Below, one piece after another: positions 15,178 to 23,493 of a DNA stretch of 64,000 nt (positions within the stretch are counted from its first letter, which is position 1; each line of letters starts with the position of its first letter). A program made the translations under genes and the position numbers. A model generated the notes under the pieces. It was not told the DNA's origin. It saw only the letters and a list, made by a program, of their open reading frames with translations, and ran no database searches. Source of the stretch: Dyadobacter endophyticus (GTDB lineage Bacteria > Bacteroidota > Bacteroidia > Cytophagales > Spirosomataceae); NCBI RefSeq assembly GCF_014641595.1, contig NZ_BMIA01000001.1:1426001-1490000 (forward strand). Reading direction: 5' to 3'.

Positions 15178-17283
15178 ATGTCCGACATTTCAAGAGACCT
15201 GGCCAAGATTCTCGCTTTCAGTAATGCGATCGCTTCGGCGACGGATAAATATGTGCTGGGGGCGATCATCGGCGAGCAACTTAACGACCTCTTCGGCATT
15301 TATGAATACTGCATTTATATCAATTCACGTGACGGGAGGTGGAGCTGGCCCTACATTTTTGACGTCGATACGCAGATTGCCCGACAGCCTGAATTTCAAA
15401 GCTGGATCGATGCGCCTAACGACCTCAACGACGACCTGCACCGATATGTCAAAAGCGCGCAGGATGTCATTCTGCTCGATTTGGAAGGGTACCTGAGTCT
15501 GCCTGGTACGGCGCAGTACCGGCAGATGCTGGAATCGATCGGTGTGAAGGGTTGGGGATGCCATACCATTCGGCTGGCCGATGAGCAGGTGGCTTTTTTG
15601 ACATTTCATCACACCCAGATCGAGGAGATGAAACCGCGGCTGGGACTGTTTAAAAGCATTTGCTCGCAGCTTGGCATTACCGCGTCCAATCTGCTAAGCC
15701 GTGATGAGCTCGAACAACGTGAAAGGGAGAAGACGATCCTGCTTTCACTGAGCACCGAGATCGCCTCATTGAAAATCCGCGACGATCTCTTTCAGGTTGT
15801 CAATGCGAAAATCAAGGACATTTTTTCGGTAACCCAGTTTGGGATTGTAAAAGTCGATGAGGATGGGAAGACGCATAGCGCTTTTATGATGGATCTTGGG
15901 TTGTCGAAGAGCTATCAGGCTGAATATGAGCGTATCGCTGCATTGAAATACAGCATTCATGACTCGGTTTTTCAAAAAATCATCGATGCCCAGGAGACGG
16001 TTGTGATCAATGTGGAGGAGGTTTCGGCAGAACCGAATTGCTCTGAATATGTGGGTTTTTGGAAACGGGCCGGCTTTGTAAGTCTGGTTTGTTTTCCATT
16101 GCGCATGGGCGACGAAACGATCGGCGCAATATTGATGAACCGTGGCAAAAAGCCGTTCAAAAGCTCGGAGACGCACTTGCTGAAAGGCATTTGCGCCCAG
16201 CTTTCCGTCGCCGTTTCCAATATTCTGGCCAATGAAAAGGTCATGCGGCAGTTGGCGGAAATCAATCAATACAAACAGCAGCTGGAAGATGAAAAGGTGT
16301 ATTTGCAGGAGGAGATTAAAACGGCCAGCAATACCACCGACTTTATTGGGGCAAGCCCGGAAGTGAAGAAGGTAATGCGGTTGGTGGGCACCGTCGGCCC
16401 CACTGATAGTACTGTGCTGCTGTTGGGAGAAACCGGAACCGGCAAGGAGCTGGTGGCTCGGGCCATTCACAACAATTCTTCGCGCAAAAACAAGCTGATG
16501 GTGAAGATCAACTGCGCCGCCTTGCCGCCTACCATGATCGAAAGCGAGCTGTTCGGGCATGAAAGGGGCAGCTTTACGGGTGCTCACGAACGCCGCATCG
16601 GGAAATTCGAGCTAGCACATGGGGGAACGCTTTTTCTGGACGAAGTGGGCGAGATGCCGTTAGATATGCAGGCCAAGCTGTTGCGGGTGTTGCAGGAAAA
16701 GGAAATCGAAAGGCTGGGCGGAAAAACGACCATCAAAGTAGACGTACGCATTATCGCTGCCACCAACCGTGACTTGGAAAAGGAAATGGCGGAGGGACGT
16801 TTCAGGAGCGACTTGTTTTACCGGTTGAACATTTTCCCGATCCACCTGCCGCCCTTGCGAACCAGACAGGAGGATATTCCAATGCTGGTAAACTATTTCA
16901 TTGGAAAATTTGCCAAGAAAACAGGAATGAAAGTGGAAGGAGCGACTAATAATGTGATGCTGGAAATGAAGCGCTACAGCTGGCCGGGTAATGTGCGGGA
17001 GCTGGAACATCTGATCGAGCGAAGCGTACTGTTGGAAAGCGGGCCGATCATCAAACAAATCCATTTGCCTACGCCCAAAACAGCGATTAACGGAGACGGA
17101 GAACCTATTTTTCGCCTGGTCACCATCGAAGAGAATGAACGGCAACACATTTTCGATACGCTCAACTATTGCAGCGGCAGGATCACCGGCGTGGGAGGCG
17201 CCGCTGAAATCCTTGGCTTGCCGGCTTCCACATTGCATTCGAAAATGAAGAAACTGGGCATCCGGCGCACGCATGTGAAATGA
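15178..17283 (+). CDS. Sigma-54-dependent Fis-family activator with two GAF domains
   Basis: This 701-aa protein has two GAF-like sensor regions (about 1-175 and 185-350), a coiled linker (about 360-385), an AAA+ domain and a Fis-type HTH. Walker A is GETGTGKE (about 416-423); the sigma-54 contact loop is GSFTGA (about 464) instead of the usual GAFTGA; Walker B is TLFLDE (about 484); WPGNVREL is near 601; the HTH GAAEILGLPASTLHSKMKKLG lies at about 673-693. It resembles FhlA-type regulators that open sigma-54 promoters on sensing a small ligand or redox signal. Its targets are not evident; I found no clear -24/-12 promoter next to it. Confidence 0.93.
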   Translation: MSDISRDLAKILAFSNAIASATDKYVLGAIIGEQLNDLFGIYEYCIYINSRDGRWSWPYIFDVDTQIARQPEFQSWIDAPNDLNDDLHRYVKSAQDVILLDLEGYLSLPGTAQYRQMLESIGVKGWGCHTIRLADEQVAFLTFHHTQIEEMKPRLGLFKSICSQLGITASNLLSRDELEQREREKTILLSLSTEIASLKIRDDLFQVVNAKIKDIFSVTQFGIVKVDEDGKTHSAFMMDLGLSKSYQAEYERIAALKYSIHDSVFQKIIDAQETVVINVEEVSAEPNCSEYVGFWKRAGFVSLVCFPLRMGDETIGAILMNRGKKPFKSSETHLLKGICAQLSVAVSNILANEKVMRQLAEINQYKQQLEDEKVYLQEEIKTASNTTDFIGASPEVKKVMRLVGTVGPTDSTVLLLGETGTGKELVARAIHNNSSRKNKLMVKINCAALPPTMIESELFGHERGSFTGAHERRIGKFELAHGGTLFLDEVGEMPLDMQAKLLRVLQEKEIERLGGKTTIKVDVRIIAATNRDLEKEMAEGRFRSDLFYRLNIFPIHLPPLRTRQEDIPMLVNYFIGKFAKKTGMKVEGATNNVMLEMKRYSWPGNVRELEHLIERSVLLESGPIIKQIHLPTPKTAINGDGEPIFRLVTIEENERQHIFDTLNYCSGRITGVGGAAEILGLPASTLHSKMKKLGIRRTHVK

Positions 17284-17445
17284 TGGTGGTGTTGATATTT
17301 CGATAGTATGTGTCAAATGACGAAATACCGATGGCAGTTTGTGTTTTATTTATTGGTTAATTGATTGAATGAAAGTGGATTGAGATTTGGCATCGAAATT
17401 GAATGCTGTAAAGCGGTAAAGGTCCATTCAAACACATACCGCTTT

Positions 17446-17946
17446 ATGCAAAACACGAAAAAGCACATTGAAGAAATCCATGAAGTATTCCTGCCTATTA
17501 AAAACCTCGAACTGCGAAAACTGGGCGGTATTTTAGTGTGGATGCTGCTCAAAGTGGACGAAGGTTTAAGTGAGAGCAGCAGCCCCCGGACGGAGACAGA
17601 CCGGCAGTCGCAGATCGTAAATACATTTTACGGAAACCTTGAAAAACACATTCGTGACCTTGCCGAAGGGCAAACTGAAATGCAGTTGCGGGTGTCGGAC
17701 TTCGCAGCAATGCAAAACCTGCATGAAAATTATCTGAATGCCGTGGTTAAATCGAAAACGGGTAAGACCGCCAAGGCCTGCATTGCCGAAAAGATGATCG
17801 CCGCAGCACAAAACCTGCTTTTAAACACCCAACTTTCCAACAAAGAAATCAGTTACCGCCTGGGATTTGTAGAATGCTCCCATTTTAGCGCCTATTTTAA
17901 GAAGTATACCGGGCTGACACCGCAGGGTTACCGGCAGCTACCCTGA
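17446..17946 (+). CDS. AraC family regulator, N-terminally truncated
   Basis: These 166 aa cover the linker and the HTH pair (FAAMQNLHENYLNAVVKSKTGKT, then QLSNKEISYRLGFVECSHFSAYFKKYTGLTP), but the cupin sensing domain normally present in ~290-aa members is missing. An upstream TTG at 17365 would add 27 residues and still leave the protein short, so a 5' deletion is likely. It could persist as a constitutive DNA-binding fragment or be a pseudogene. Its stop lies two bases before motif copy 2 (17949). Confidence 0.7.
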   Translation: MQNTKKHIEEIHEVFLPIKNLELRKLGGILVWMLLKVDEGLSESSSPRTETDRQSQIVNTFYGNLEKHIRDLAEGQTEMQLRVSDFAAMQNLHENYLNAVVKSKTGKTAKACIAEKMIAAAQNLLLNTQLSNKEISYRLGFVECSHFSAYFKKYTGLTPQGYRQLP

Positions 17947-17948
17947 CC

Positions 17949-17975
17949 ATCTTTGAAATTCATAAGACAAGCTGT
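17949..17975 (+). promoter_or_regulatory. Shared 27-bp upstream motif, copy 2
   Basis: ATCTTTGAAATTCATAAGACAAGCTGT, 60 bp before the -7-like CAACTTTG at 18009. It directly follows the truncated AraC gene and precedes the GlcG-like gene. Confidence 0.75.
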
Positions 17976-18040
17976 GGATTTCGTACTCTTCGGGCATTGG
18001 TGTGTGTGCAACTTTGTATCATCTTACAAACACAAATATT

Positions 18041-18433
18041 ATGGAGACAACCCTGGACCAGGCTTTTCAGGCACAGCAGCGGGCGGCCGAAAAAGCGAAA
18101 GAAATCGGCGTGAATGCCAACATTACCATCCTCGATACCGCGGGATATTTGAAAAGTTTCATCCGCATGGATGAGGCCTTCCTCGGCTCGATCGACATCG
18201 CCATCGGCAAAGCGCGGACCGCCATGCTATTCCGCATGAACTCCGAGGCCGTGGGAGAATTCCTTCGCCCGGAAGCCCACGCCTACGGGATGGTGAACAC
18301 CAGCGGCGGGCTGGTAGGGTTCAAAGGCGGAATGCCGGTCAAATCGGGGGGACAAATCATTGCCTACATCGGTGTCTCCGGAGGCAGCCCCGACCAGGAT
18401 TTCCAAATCGCCCAAGCCGGAAGCACTCTGTAA
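18041..18433 (+). CDS. GlcG/HbpS (DUF336) family heme-binding-like protein
   Basis: This 130-aa protein shows the DUF336 pattern: ANITILDTAGYLKSFIRMDE, GSIDIAIGKARTA, and GGQIIAYIGVSGGSPDQD near the C-terminus. Relatives include GlcG and the heme-binding HbpS. No signal peptide is seen, so it is cytoplasmic. The start at 18041 (METTLDQAFQ) is the usual one. It is followed 78 bp later by two SDR genes and is under the shared 27-bp motif. Confidence 0.87.
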   Translation: METTLDQAFQAQQRAAEKAKEIGVNANITILDTAGYLKSFIRMDEAFLGSIDIAIGKARTAMLFRMNSEAVGEFLRPEAHAYGMVNTSGGLVGFKGGMPVKSGGQIIAYIGVSGGSPDQDFQIAQAGSTL

Positions 18434-18511
18434 AGTATTTACTCATTCTACGGCGGTTCAATCAATCATCGCTCCGGCGACCCGGTCAATCATTCAAAAC
18501 TCAAAAACAAC

Positions 18512-19324
18512 ATGTCAACTACAAAAACAATCCTGATCACCGGAGCGGGCTCCGGGTTCGGGGAAGGAACAGCTTTTGGCCTTGCAAAATTGGGCCACCA
18601 CATCATTGCCGGGGTTCAGATTTCGCCGCAGGTTACTGCTATGCGCAAGAAAGTTAAAGAACTGGGCTTGCAGGACCACGTTGAAGTGATAAAGCTGGAC
18701 ATTCTCGACAAATACGATGTCGCAAACGCGCTGAAATATGACATCGATGTGCTGTTCAGCAATGCAGGCATCGGCGAGAGCGGGCCTGTTTTTGAGATAC
18801 CGCTTGATCTGGTCCGCGGGAATTACGAAACGAACGTTTTCGCGCCGCTGTCACTGGCACAGCAGTTTTCGGCCAAATGGATCAACGCGGGTAAACCGGG
18901 CAAAATCGTGTTCACGTCGTCGATGGGCGGGCTTTTCACACCTTCTGGCTATGGAATTTATGTTTCTACCAAGCACGCCCTCGAAGCCGTAGCGGAGGCG
19001 CTGTCCGACGAGCTGAAACCGTATAATATCAAAGTACAAACCATCAACCCCGGCGCCTATCTCACCGGCTACAACGAAACCATGGCCGAGAATGCATTCC
19101 GCTGGCTCGACGATGAGAAGAATTTCACGAAACGTGCCGATATGAAAGCCAATTTCGACTCGTTGCTCGGCACGCCGCAAGGCCGTCTGGATCCAACCGA
19201 AATGATCGACGCGATGATACGTATAGTACCGTCCGACACCGGCAAATTCCGCAATGTGGTTCCGCAGTTCGTGGAAGACATGCTGAAAGAACATCAGTTG
19301 AAAGCATGGGATATTACCATTTGA
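18512..19324 (+). CDS. SDR family oxidoreductase
   Basis: This 270-aa classical SDR has TGAGSGFG (about 10-17), SNAG in place of NNAG, and the catalytic segment VFTSSMGGLFTPSGYGIYVSTKHALE with Ser, Tyr and Lys intact. The Asn in SNAG is kept. The substrate is unknown. It lies four bases upstream of the next SDR gene (19329), so the two are almost certainly co-translated and may act in sequence or as a heteromer. Confidence 0.88.
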   Translation: MSTTKTILITGAGSGFGEGTAFGLAKLGHHIIAGVQISPQVTAMRKKVKELGLQDHVEVIKLDILDKYDVANALKYDIDVLFSNAGIGESGPVFEIPLDLVRGNYETNVFAPLSLAQQFSAKWINAGKPGKIVFTSSMGGLFTPSGYGIYVSTKHALEAVAEALSDELKPYNIKVQTINPGAYLTGYNETMAENAFRWLDDEKNFTKRADMKANFDSLLGTPQGRLDPTEMIDAMIRIVPSDTGKFRNVVPQFVEDMLKEHQLKAWDITI

Positions 19325-19328
19325 GACA

Positions 19329-20162
19329 ATGAAAAAGGTATGGTTGATTACCGGTTGCTCTACCGGATTTGGTAGGGCAATCGCCCATGCGACACTCGAA
19401 GCGGGCTATCTGGTGGCCGTGGCATCGCGGAAAACGGAGGATGTCCGCGACCTGGTCGACGCGCACCCGCATACAGCGTTCCCCGTGCAGCTGGACGTGA
19501 CGGACTACGACCAGGTACGCTCCGCCGTGACAATCGTCCTGGAAAAGTTCGGGCGGATCGATGTGCTGGTCAATAATGCGGGCATCGGCTATTTTGCTGC
19601 CGTGGAAGAAAGTGAAGAGGCCGACATCCGCCGGATGTTCGAGGTGAACTTCTGGGGCCTGAGTGAAATGACCCGGCAGGTATTACCTGTCATGCGGGCC
19701 CAGCGCAGTGGGCACATCATCAATATTTCGTCCATCGGCGGGCTGAAATCCTTCCCGTCGCTGGGCTACTATCATGCCACCAAATATGCGGTCGATGGCC
19801 TTTCGGAGGCACTTTTCAAAGAGGTGAACCCATTGGGTATTAAGGTGACAATCGTCGCGCCGGGCAACTTCCGCACCGACTGGGCCGGGCGCTCGGCCAA
19901 GGATAGCCCTTTGGTGATCGCGGATTACGCCGCTACCTCCGAGGTCACCAAACAATGGGTGCGCGGGATCAGCGGCAAGCAGGAAGGGGATCCCGCATTG
20001 GCCGCGCTGGCGATCATCGAGGTGGTGGAAGCCGCCAGGCCTCCGCTGCGCCTCTTGCTCGGGCGTGATGCATTGGATGGAGCCCGCGGGAAACTCGCCG
20101 AACTCGCCGCCGATTATTCGGCCTGGGAGGACACTACACTAAGTTGTGATTTTAAGGCTTAA
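19329..20162 (+). CDS. SDR family oxidoreductase
   Basis: This 277-aa classical SDR has TGCSTGFG (8-15), VLVNNAG, and NISSIGGLKSFPSLGYYHATKYAVDG with intact Ser/Tyr/Lys. It resembles the SDR at 13629 in length and C-terminal style (RPPLRLLLGRDALDGARGKL). It is the last gene of the 18041-20162 unit and is followed at once by a strong hairpin. Confidence 0.9.
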   Translation: MKKVWLITGCSTGFGRAIAHATLEAGYLVAVASRKTEDVRDLVDAHPHTAFPVQLDVTDYDQVRSAVTIVLEKFGRIDVLVNNAGIGYFAAVEESEEADIRRMFEVNFWGLSEMTRQVLPVMRAQRSGHIINISSIGGLKSFPSLGYYHATKYAVDGLSEALFKEVNPLGIKVTIVAPGNFRTDWAGRSAKDSPLVIADYAATSEVTKQWVRGISGKQEGDPALAALAIIEVVEAARPPLRLLLGRDALDGARGKLAELAADYSAWEDTTLSCDFKA

Positions 20163-20196
20163 GCAAAAGCACCTGGCAACCGTCAGGTGCTTTTGC
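20163..20196 (+). terminator. Terminator hairpin
   Basis: GCAAAAGCACCTG and CAGGTGCTTTTGC form a perfect 13-bp stem directly after the SDR stop codon. Confidence 0.75.
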
Positions 20197-20238
20197 GCGT
20201 ATTTTGAATAAATTTGTATAAACCTCTTACGACCGGCT

Positions 20239-21156
20239 ATGATCAAGACAACCCTGGACAGCAAAGTGATAGACACCCTGCGCGATTTGCCCGATATGAT
20301 CCCCGTTTTCCGCGAATATTACGACGACTGGACGATCCGGGTTTTCAACAGGGAGCAGCACGAATGCAGGAACTATCTGTCGCCAAACCGGCGGGAGTTT
20401 TACAAAATCCTGCTCATTACCAAAGGCACAGGCGTTTTTACAATGGGCCTCAATACCTATTACATCGAGGAACCGACATTGCTGTTTATCCATCCCAACG
20501 ACATTATTTCGTGGAAAAACCTCTCGGACGAGTCCGGCGGATATTATGTGTTGTTTAGAAAGTCGTTTATCAACCAGCATTTACAGCTGAAAGCAGTGAT
20601 CGATAAATTCGCTTTATTCTCTGAAAAATCGAAGAGCGTAATCCGCCTTACCGATGATGAGGTGCCGCGGATCAGCCAGTATTTCGAGAAAATGCAGGAA
20701 GAGGAAATCGGTAGAAGTGCATTCTGCGAGGACGCTATGCAGGCGTTTTTGCAGCTGCTAATGGTCGAAAGCATGAAGGTAGCCCGCTATCCCAAGCCCG
20801 ACGAAGTGACTGAGGATTTTACCCATATCCACCATTTCTTCAATTTGCTCGAAAAGGAGACGGCCGGCATTAATTACAGTTCCCCCATCCGCATTAAAAC
20901 CGCCAAGGAATTTGCCAGCAGCCTGCATCTACACCCCAACTACCTGAACCAGCTTTTAAAAAAACACACCGGCCAGAATGCGAGCACGCACATCCGCAAC
21001 CGCATCCTGGACGAAGCCAAAGCATTGCTCGTGCAAACGGATTGGAGTTTGCAGGACATCAGCCACAGCATAGGCTTCGCCGAGCAGCCCAGCTTCAATT
21101 TATTCTTTAAAAAGAATACCGGGTATACGCCCGCAGAGTTTAGAAGGAATTTCTAA
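20239..21156 (+). CDS. AraC family transcriptional regulator
   Basis: This 305-aa full-length regulator has an N-terminal cupin-like domain (YYIEEPTLLFIHPNDIISWKN, about 73-93) and a C-terminal HTH pair (FASSLHLHPNYLNQLLKKHTGQN, then WSLQDISHSIGFAEQPSFNLFFKKNTGYTP). It is immediately upstream of motif copy 3 and the SDR at 21256. As the complete AraC closest to two of the three motif copies, it is the best candidate for the protein that reads them; this is inference. Confidence 0.92.
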   Translation: MIKTTLDSKVIDTLRDLPDMIPVFREYYDDWTIRVFNREQHECRNYLSPNRREFYKILLITKGTGVFTMGLNTYYIEEPTLLFIHPNDIISWKNLSDESGGYYVLFRKSFINQHLQLKAVIDKFALFSEKSKSVIRLTDDEVPRISQYFEKMQEEEIGRSAFCEDAMQAFLQLLMVESMKVARYPKPDEVTEDFTHIHHFFNLLEKETAGINYSSPIRIKTAKEFASSLHLHPNYLNQLLKKHTGQNASTHIRNRILDEAKALLVQTDWSLQDISHSIGFAEQPSFNLFFKKNTGYTPAEFRRNF

Positions 21157-21160
21157 TCAC

Positions 21161-21187
21161 ATCTTTGAATTTCATAATACCTGCTTT
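21161..21187 (+). promoter_or_regulatory. Shared 27-bp upstream motif, copy 3
   Basis: ATCTTTGAATTTCATAATACCTGCTTT starts four bases after the AraC stop and lies 60 bp before the -7-like GAACTTTG at 21221, upstream of the SDR at 21256. Confidence 0.75.
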
Positions 21188-21255
21188 AGAATTCGTAAAA
21201 TTCCGGCCCGCCTCTCTGGCGAACTTTGATTTATCAAAACAAACAGAGAGACACA

Positions 21256-21900
21256 ATGAACAAGTCACTATTGATCATCGGCGCGGGCACCGGATTGAGC
21301 CGGGCCGTTGCCGAGCGGTTTGCAGCAGAAGGTTTTACGATCAGCCTGATTAGCCGAAATGCTGCTAATCTTGAAAAGGTAAAAGCAGGGCTGGGCGCAC
21401 AAGGTATCACCGTTTCCCACGCGACCGCAGATGCCGGAAATGCATTACAACTGGAAGAGGCCATTGAAGCATTGGCGGCGCGGGAGGGCGGCTTCGACGC
21501 AGTGCTTTATAATGCGGCGGTGGTAAAGGCGGTCGACATTATGGACGAAGATCCGGCACTTCTGGTAAGCGAATTTACCGTGAATGTCGCCAGCGCATTG
21601 ACTTCCCTGCAAGCGACTTATGAAAGTTTGAAACAAAAGCAAGGTGCATTTCTGCTTACCGGCGGCGGCTTGGGCGTGAACCCGGCTGCATCGTACGGTT
21701 CGCTGTCGATCGGCAAAGCGGGCGTTCGAAGCCTGGCTTACCAACTGCACGAGCGGCTGAAAAACGAAGGCATTTACGTGGGATTACTCACCGTGGCCGG
21801 GTTCATCAATCCTGAAAGCGAAACGCATTCGCCCGCATTGCTGGCCAGCCTGTTCTGGAAAATGTACGCCGAACGTTCCGAAACCGAAATTCATCAATAA
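21256..21900 (+). CDS. Atypical SDR family protein
   Basis: This 214-aa protein has a Rossmann motif (GAGTGLSRAVAERF) and YNAAV in place of NNAG. In the catalytic region (TGGGLGVNPAASYGSLSIGKAG) the Lys is kept, but the residue four positions before it is Leu rather than Tyr. Such variants form a known SDR subgroup of unclear activity. The start at 21256 gives the Rossmann strand at the N-terminus. It is 12 bp upstream of the tandem ABM gene, forming a two-gene unit. Confidence 0.85.
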   Translation: MNKSLLIIGAGTGLSRAVAERFAAEGFTISLISRNAANLEKVKAGLGAQGITVSHATADAGNALQLEEAIEALAAREGGFDAVLYNAAVVKAVDIMDEDPALLVSEFTVNVASALTSLQATYESLKQKQGAFLLTGGGLGVNPAASYGSLSIGKAGVRSLAYQLHERLKNEGIYVGLLTVAGFINPESETHSPALLASLFWKMYAERSETEIHQ

Positions 21901-21912
21901 AACACCCTGCTC

Positions 21913-22569
21913 ATGGAAGCATTACATCAAAACGACCATTGGGAGCAGCCATTGGTGACATTATTTGTTAAAGTTGCTGCAAAACCCGGTAGCCAGCAAA
22001 AAGCAAAGGAAGCGCTACTGGCCGACGTAAATGGGGCGCGTACGGAAGCCGGGAACTTCAAAATGGAGCTTTATAGGGCCAGTAACGATCCCGACAGCTT
22101 CTATTTATTCGAACGGTGGCAGGATCGCGCGGCATTGGAGGATCATTTCAAACAACCTTATACCCAGGGTGCATTCGACCTGCAAGTAAACCACCTGACC
22201 GCGCCGATCGAGATGAATTACCTTGAAGAACTCTGGCCGGTTTCGAGGCCTTACGAAAAGGAAATTCATCGCCCGTTGACCACGCTCATTGTCCCCTTCG
22301 AAACCAGGCCGGAATGTGGGGAGGAATTTATTGCGCATTTCCAAAAGTTCGTACCGCTGGTTCGTGAGGAGCCGGGCAATGTGGAATTTCACTTTTACCG
22401 CGTCGTCGGCAGCGACAGCCGCTTTGTACTTTATGAACGATGGGAAGCCCAGGAGTACCTCGACGAGCACAATCGCCGCCCGCGAACGGCTGCCTTCGTG
22501 GCCGACATATCGCCGTTGCTGACACGTGCAGTGATTGATTTTGTACGGTTTGCCCAAGATATCAGTTAA
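21913..22569 (+). CDS. Tandem antibiotic-biosynthesis-monooxygenase (ABM) domain protein
   Basis: This 218-aa protein consists of two ABM/ferredoxin-like repeats. The first contains LVTLFVKVAAKPGSQQKAKE and FYLFERWQDRAALEDHFKQP (about 15-95); the second TTLIVPFETRPECGEEF and RFVLYERWEAQEYLDEHN (about 118-205). ABM proteins act as cofactor-free monooxygenases on aromatics or quinones, or as heme-degrading or stress proteins. The internal duplication mimics the usual dimer. It is coupled to the SDR at 21256, which suggests joint turnover of quinone-like or reactive compounds. Confidence 0.88.
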   Translation: MEALHQNDHWEQPLVTLFVKVAAKPGSQQKAKEALLADVNGARTEAGNFKMELYRASNDPDSFYLFERWQDRAALEDHFKQPYTQGAFDLQVNHLTAPIEMNYLEELWPVSRPYEKEIHRPLTTLIVPFETRPECGEEFIAHFQKFVPLVREEPGNVEFHFYRVVGSDSRFVLYERWEAQEYLDEHNRRPRTAAFVADISPLLTRAVIDFVRFAQDIS

Positions 22570-22900
22570 CTAAAACCGTTATGCTATGAATGCGATTGGA
22601 TTAACGTAAATTCTGCTCTTTTACTTTCAACCGTAATCCGCAGATAGATCAGCGCCGGGCCTTTTTGATAGTTTCTCGGCTTCTTCAAATAGAAAAGCAG
22701 ACTCAGTTTTGTTTTCATACCCTTTTCAGGTCAAAAAGTTGAACAAAAGTAGTCTTGCAAGCCTAATCAGCGTAAGATGTTCACGGCGTGAATATCTTGA
22801 TTTTCAATTTGTTACGAGTTTTCTTGTGGGTAAACTTTGCAGGCTGAATGACTCACCAAAACTTTAAGAATATTTGAACGTTTTGGTATAGTAGGGGCAA

Positions 22901-22941
22901 ACAAAAACGCCTGCAATCGTTTGATTTGCAGGCGTTTTTGT
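22901..22941. terminator. Strong bidirectional hairpin
   Basis: ACAAAAACGCCTGCAA pairs perfectly with TTGCAGGCGTTTTTGT (16 bp) around a 9-nt loop. It is 330 bp after the ABM gene and borders the dispersed-repeat core. Confidence 0.85.
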
Positions 22942-22955
22942 TACTTCTTCTGTGA

Positions 22956-23110
22956 TCCCGCTGGGAACAATTTGAATCTTAAAAGCGCTTGTTTATCAAC
23001 GAGTTGGAATTCCTTTCAAAATAGGTAACCGAAATGGTAACCGGTTCTTTTAGCTTGTTTTGATGCGTTTTAGCATCGAGTTGCTATTTCGAAGATACGA
23101 AATCCTTGCG
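22956..23110. repeat. Dispersed repeat: core plus right-type copy 1
   Basis: The core TCCCGCTGGGAACAATTT (22956-22973) is followed by GGTAACCGAAATGGTAACC (23024-23042) and a tail (GGTTCTTTTAGCTTGTTTTG, then GCATCGAGTTG) shared with the copy at 26438. Confidence 0.65.
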
Positions 23111-23314
23111 AAAGGAAGATTATTGTTGTAATAGTTTCTTGGGATTCAGTAGAAGCATTGGTGAATTATATTGCAGAGTACCGTGAATTGCAATTCATTT
23201 ACCTGCTAGTCTAACGGTTTATCCTTTGGAGCTACGACTTATCTTAGTGCTTTTGAAGTATTCCCGATCAAGTTCATAGGCCTACCAGTTTTCCTAACCT
23301 CAGGAAAATCAGCG

Positions 23315-23391
23315 TGTGCGAAATAGGACTAGCATGTGCGAAATCGGACATGCAAAGAGACTAAAAAGTACTCTCCAAAGCGATTTCGTAC
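23315..23391. promoter_or_regulatory. Repeated TGTGCGAAAT motifs upstream of FtsX gene
   Basis: TGTGCGAAATAGGAC (23315) and TGTGCGAAATCGGAC (23335) are direct copies 20 bp apart, about two helical turns. A diverged inverted copy GCGATTTCGTAC lies at 23380-23391. A further similar site (reverse strand, CGGACAAGATGTGCGAAA) lies downstream of the gene near 26114. Likely a binding site controlling the permease gene; the protein is unknown. Confidence 0.5.
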
Positions 23392-23493
23392 GTTTATCGG
23401 GTCGGGTATAATTGTTGTTCACATGACTAGAATATGCTTCGAGTGGCCAACTGCCAGCGCAATGTGACTACGGTAAATAAAAAATGTCGGAAT

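Larger units (their letters stand above)
22570..23493. other. 924-bp intergenic region with terminator, repeats and operator-like motifs
   Basis: I see no gene. It contains a perfect 16-bp terminator stem (22901), a core plus right-type copy of the dispersed GGTTACC repeat (22956-23110) and repeated TGTGCGAAAT motifs before the FtsX gene (23315-23391). Confidence 0.6.

Noticed and set aside
15766..16587. Long reverse frame opposite the sigma-54 activator
   Set aside because: A shadow of a real gene; its translation lacks any domain pattern.
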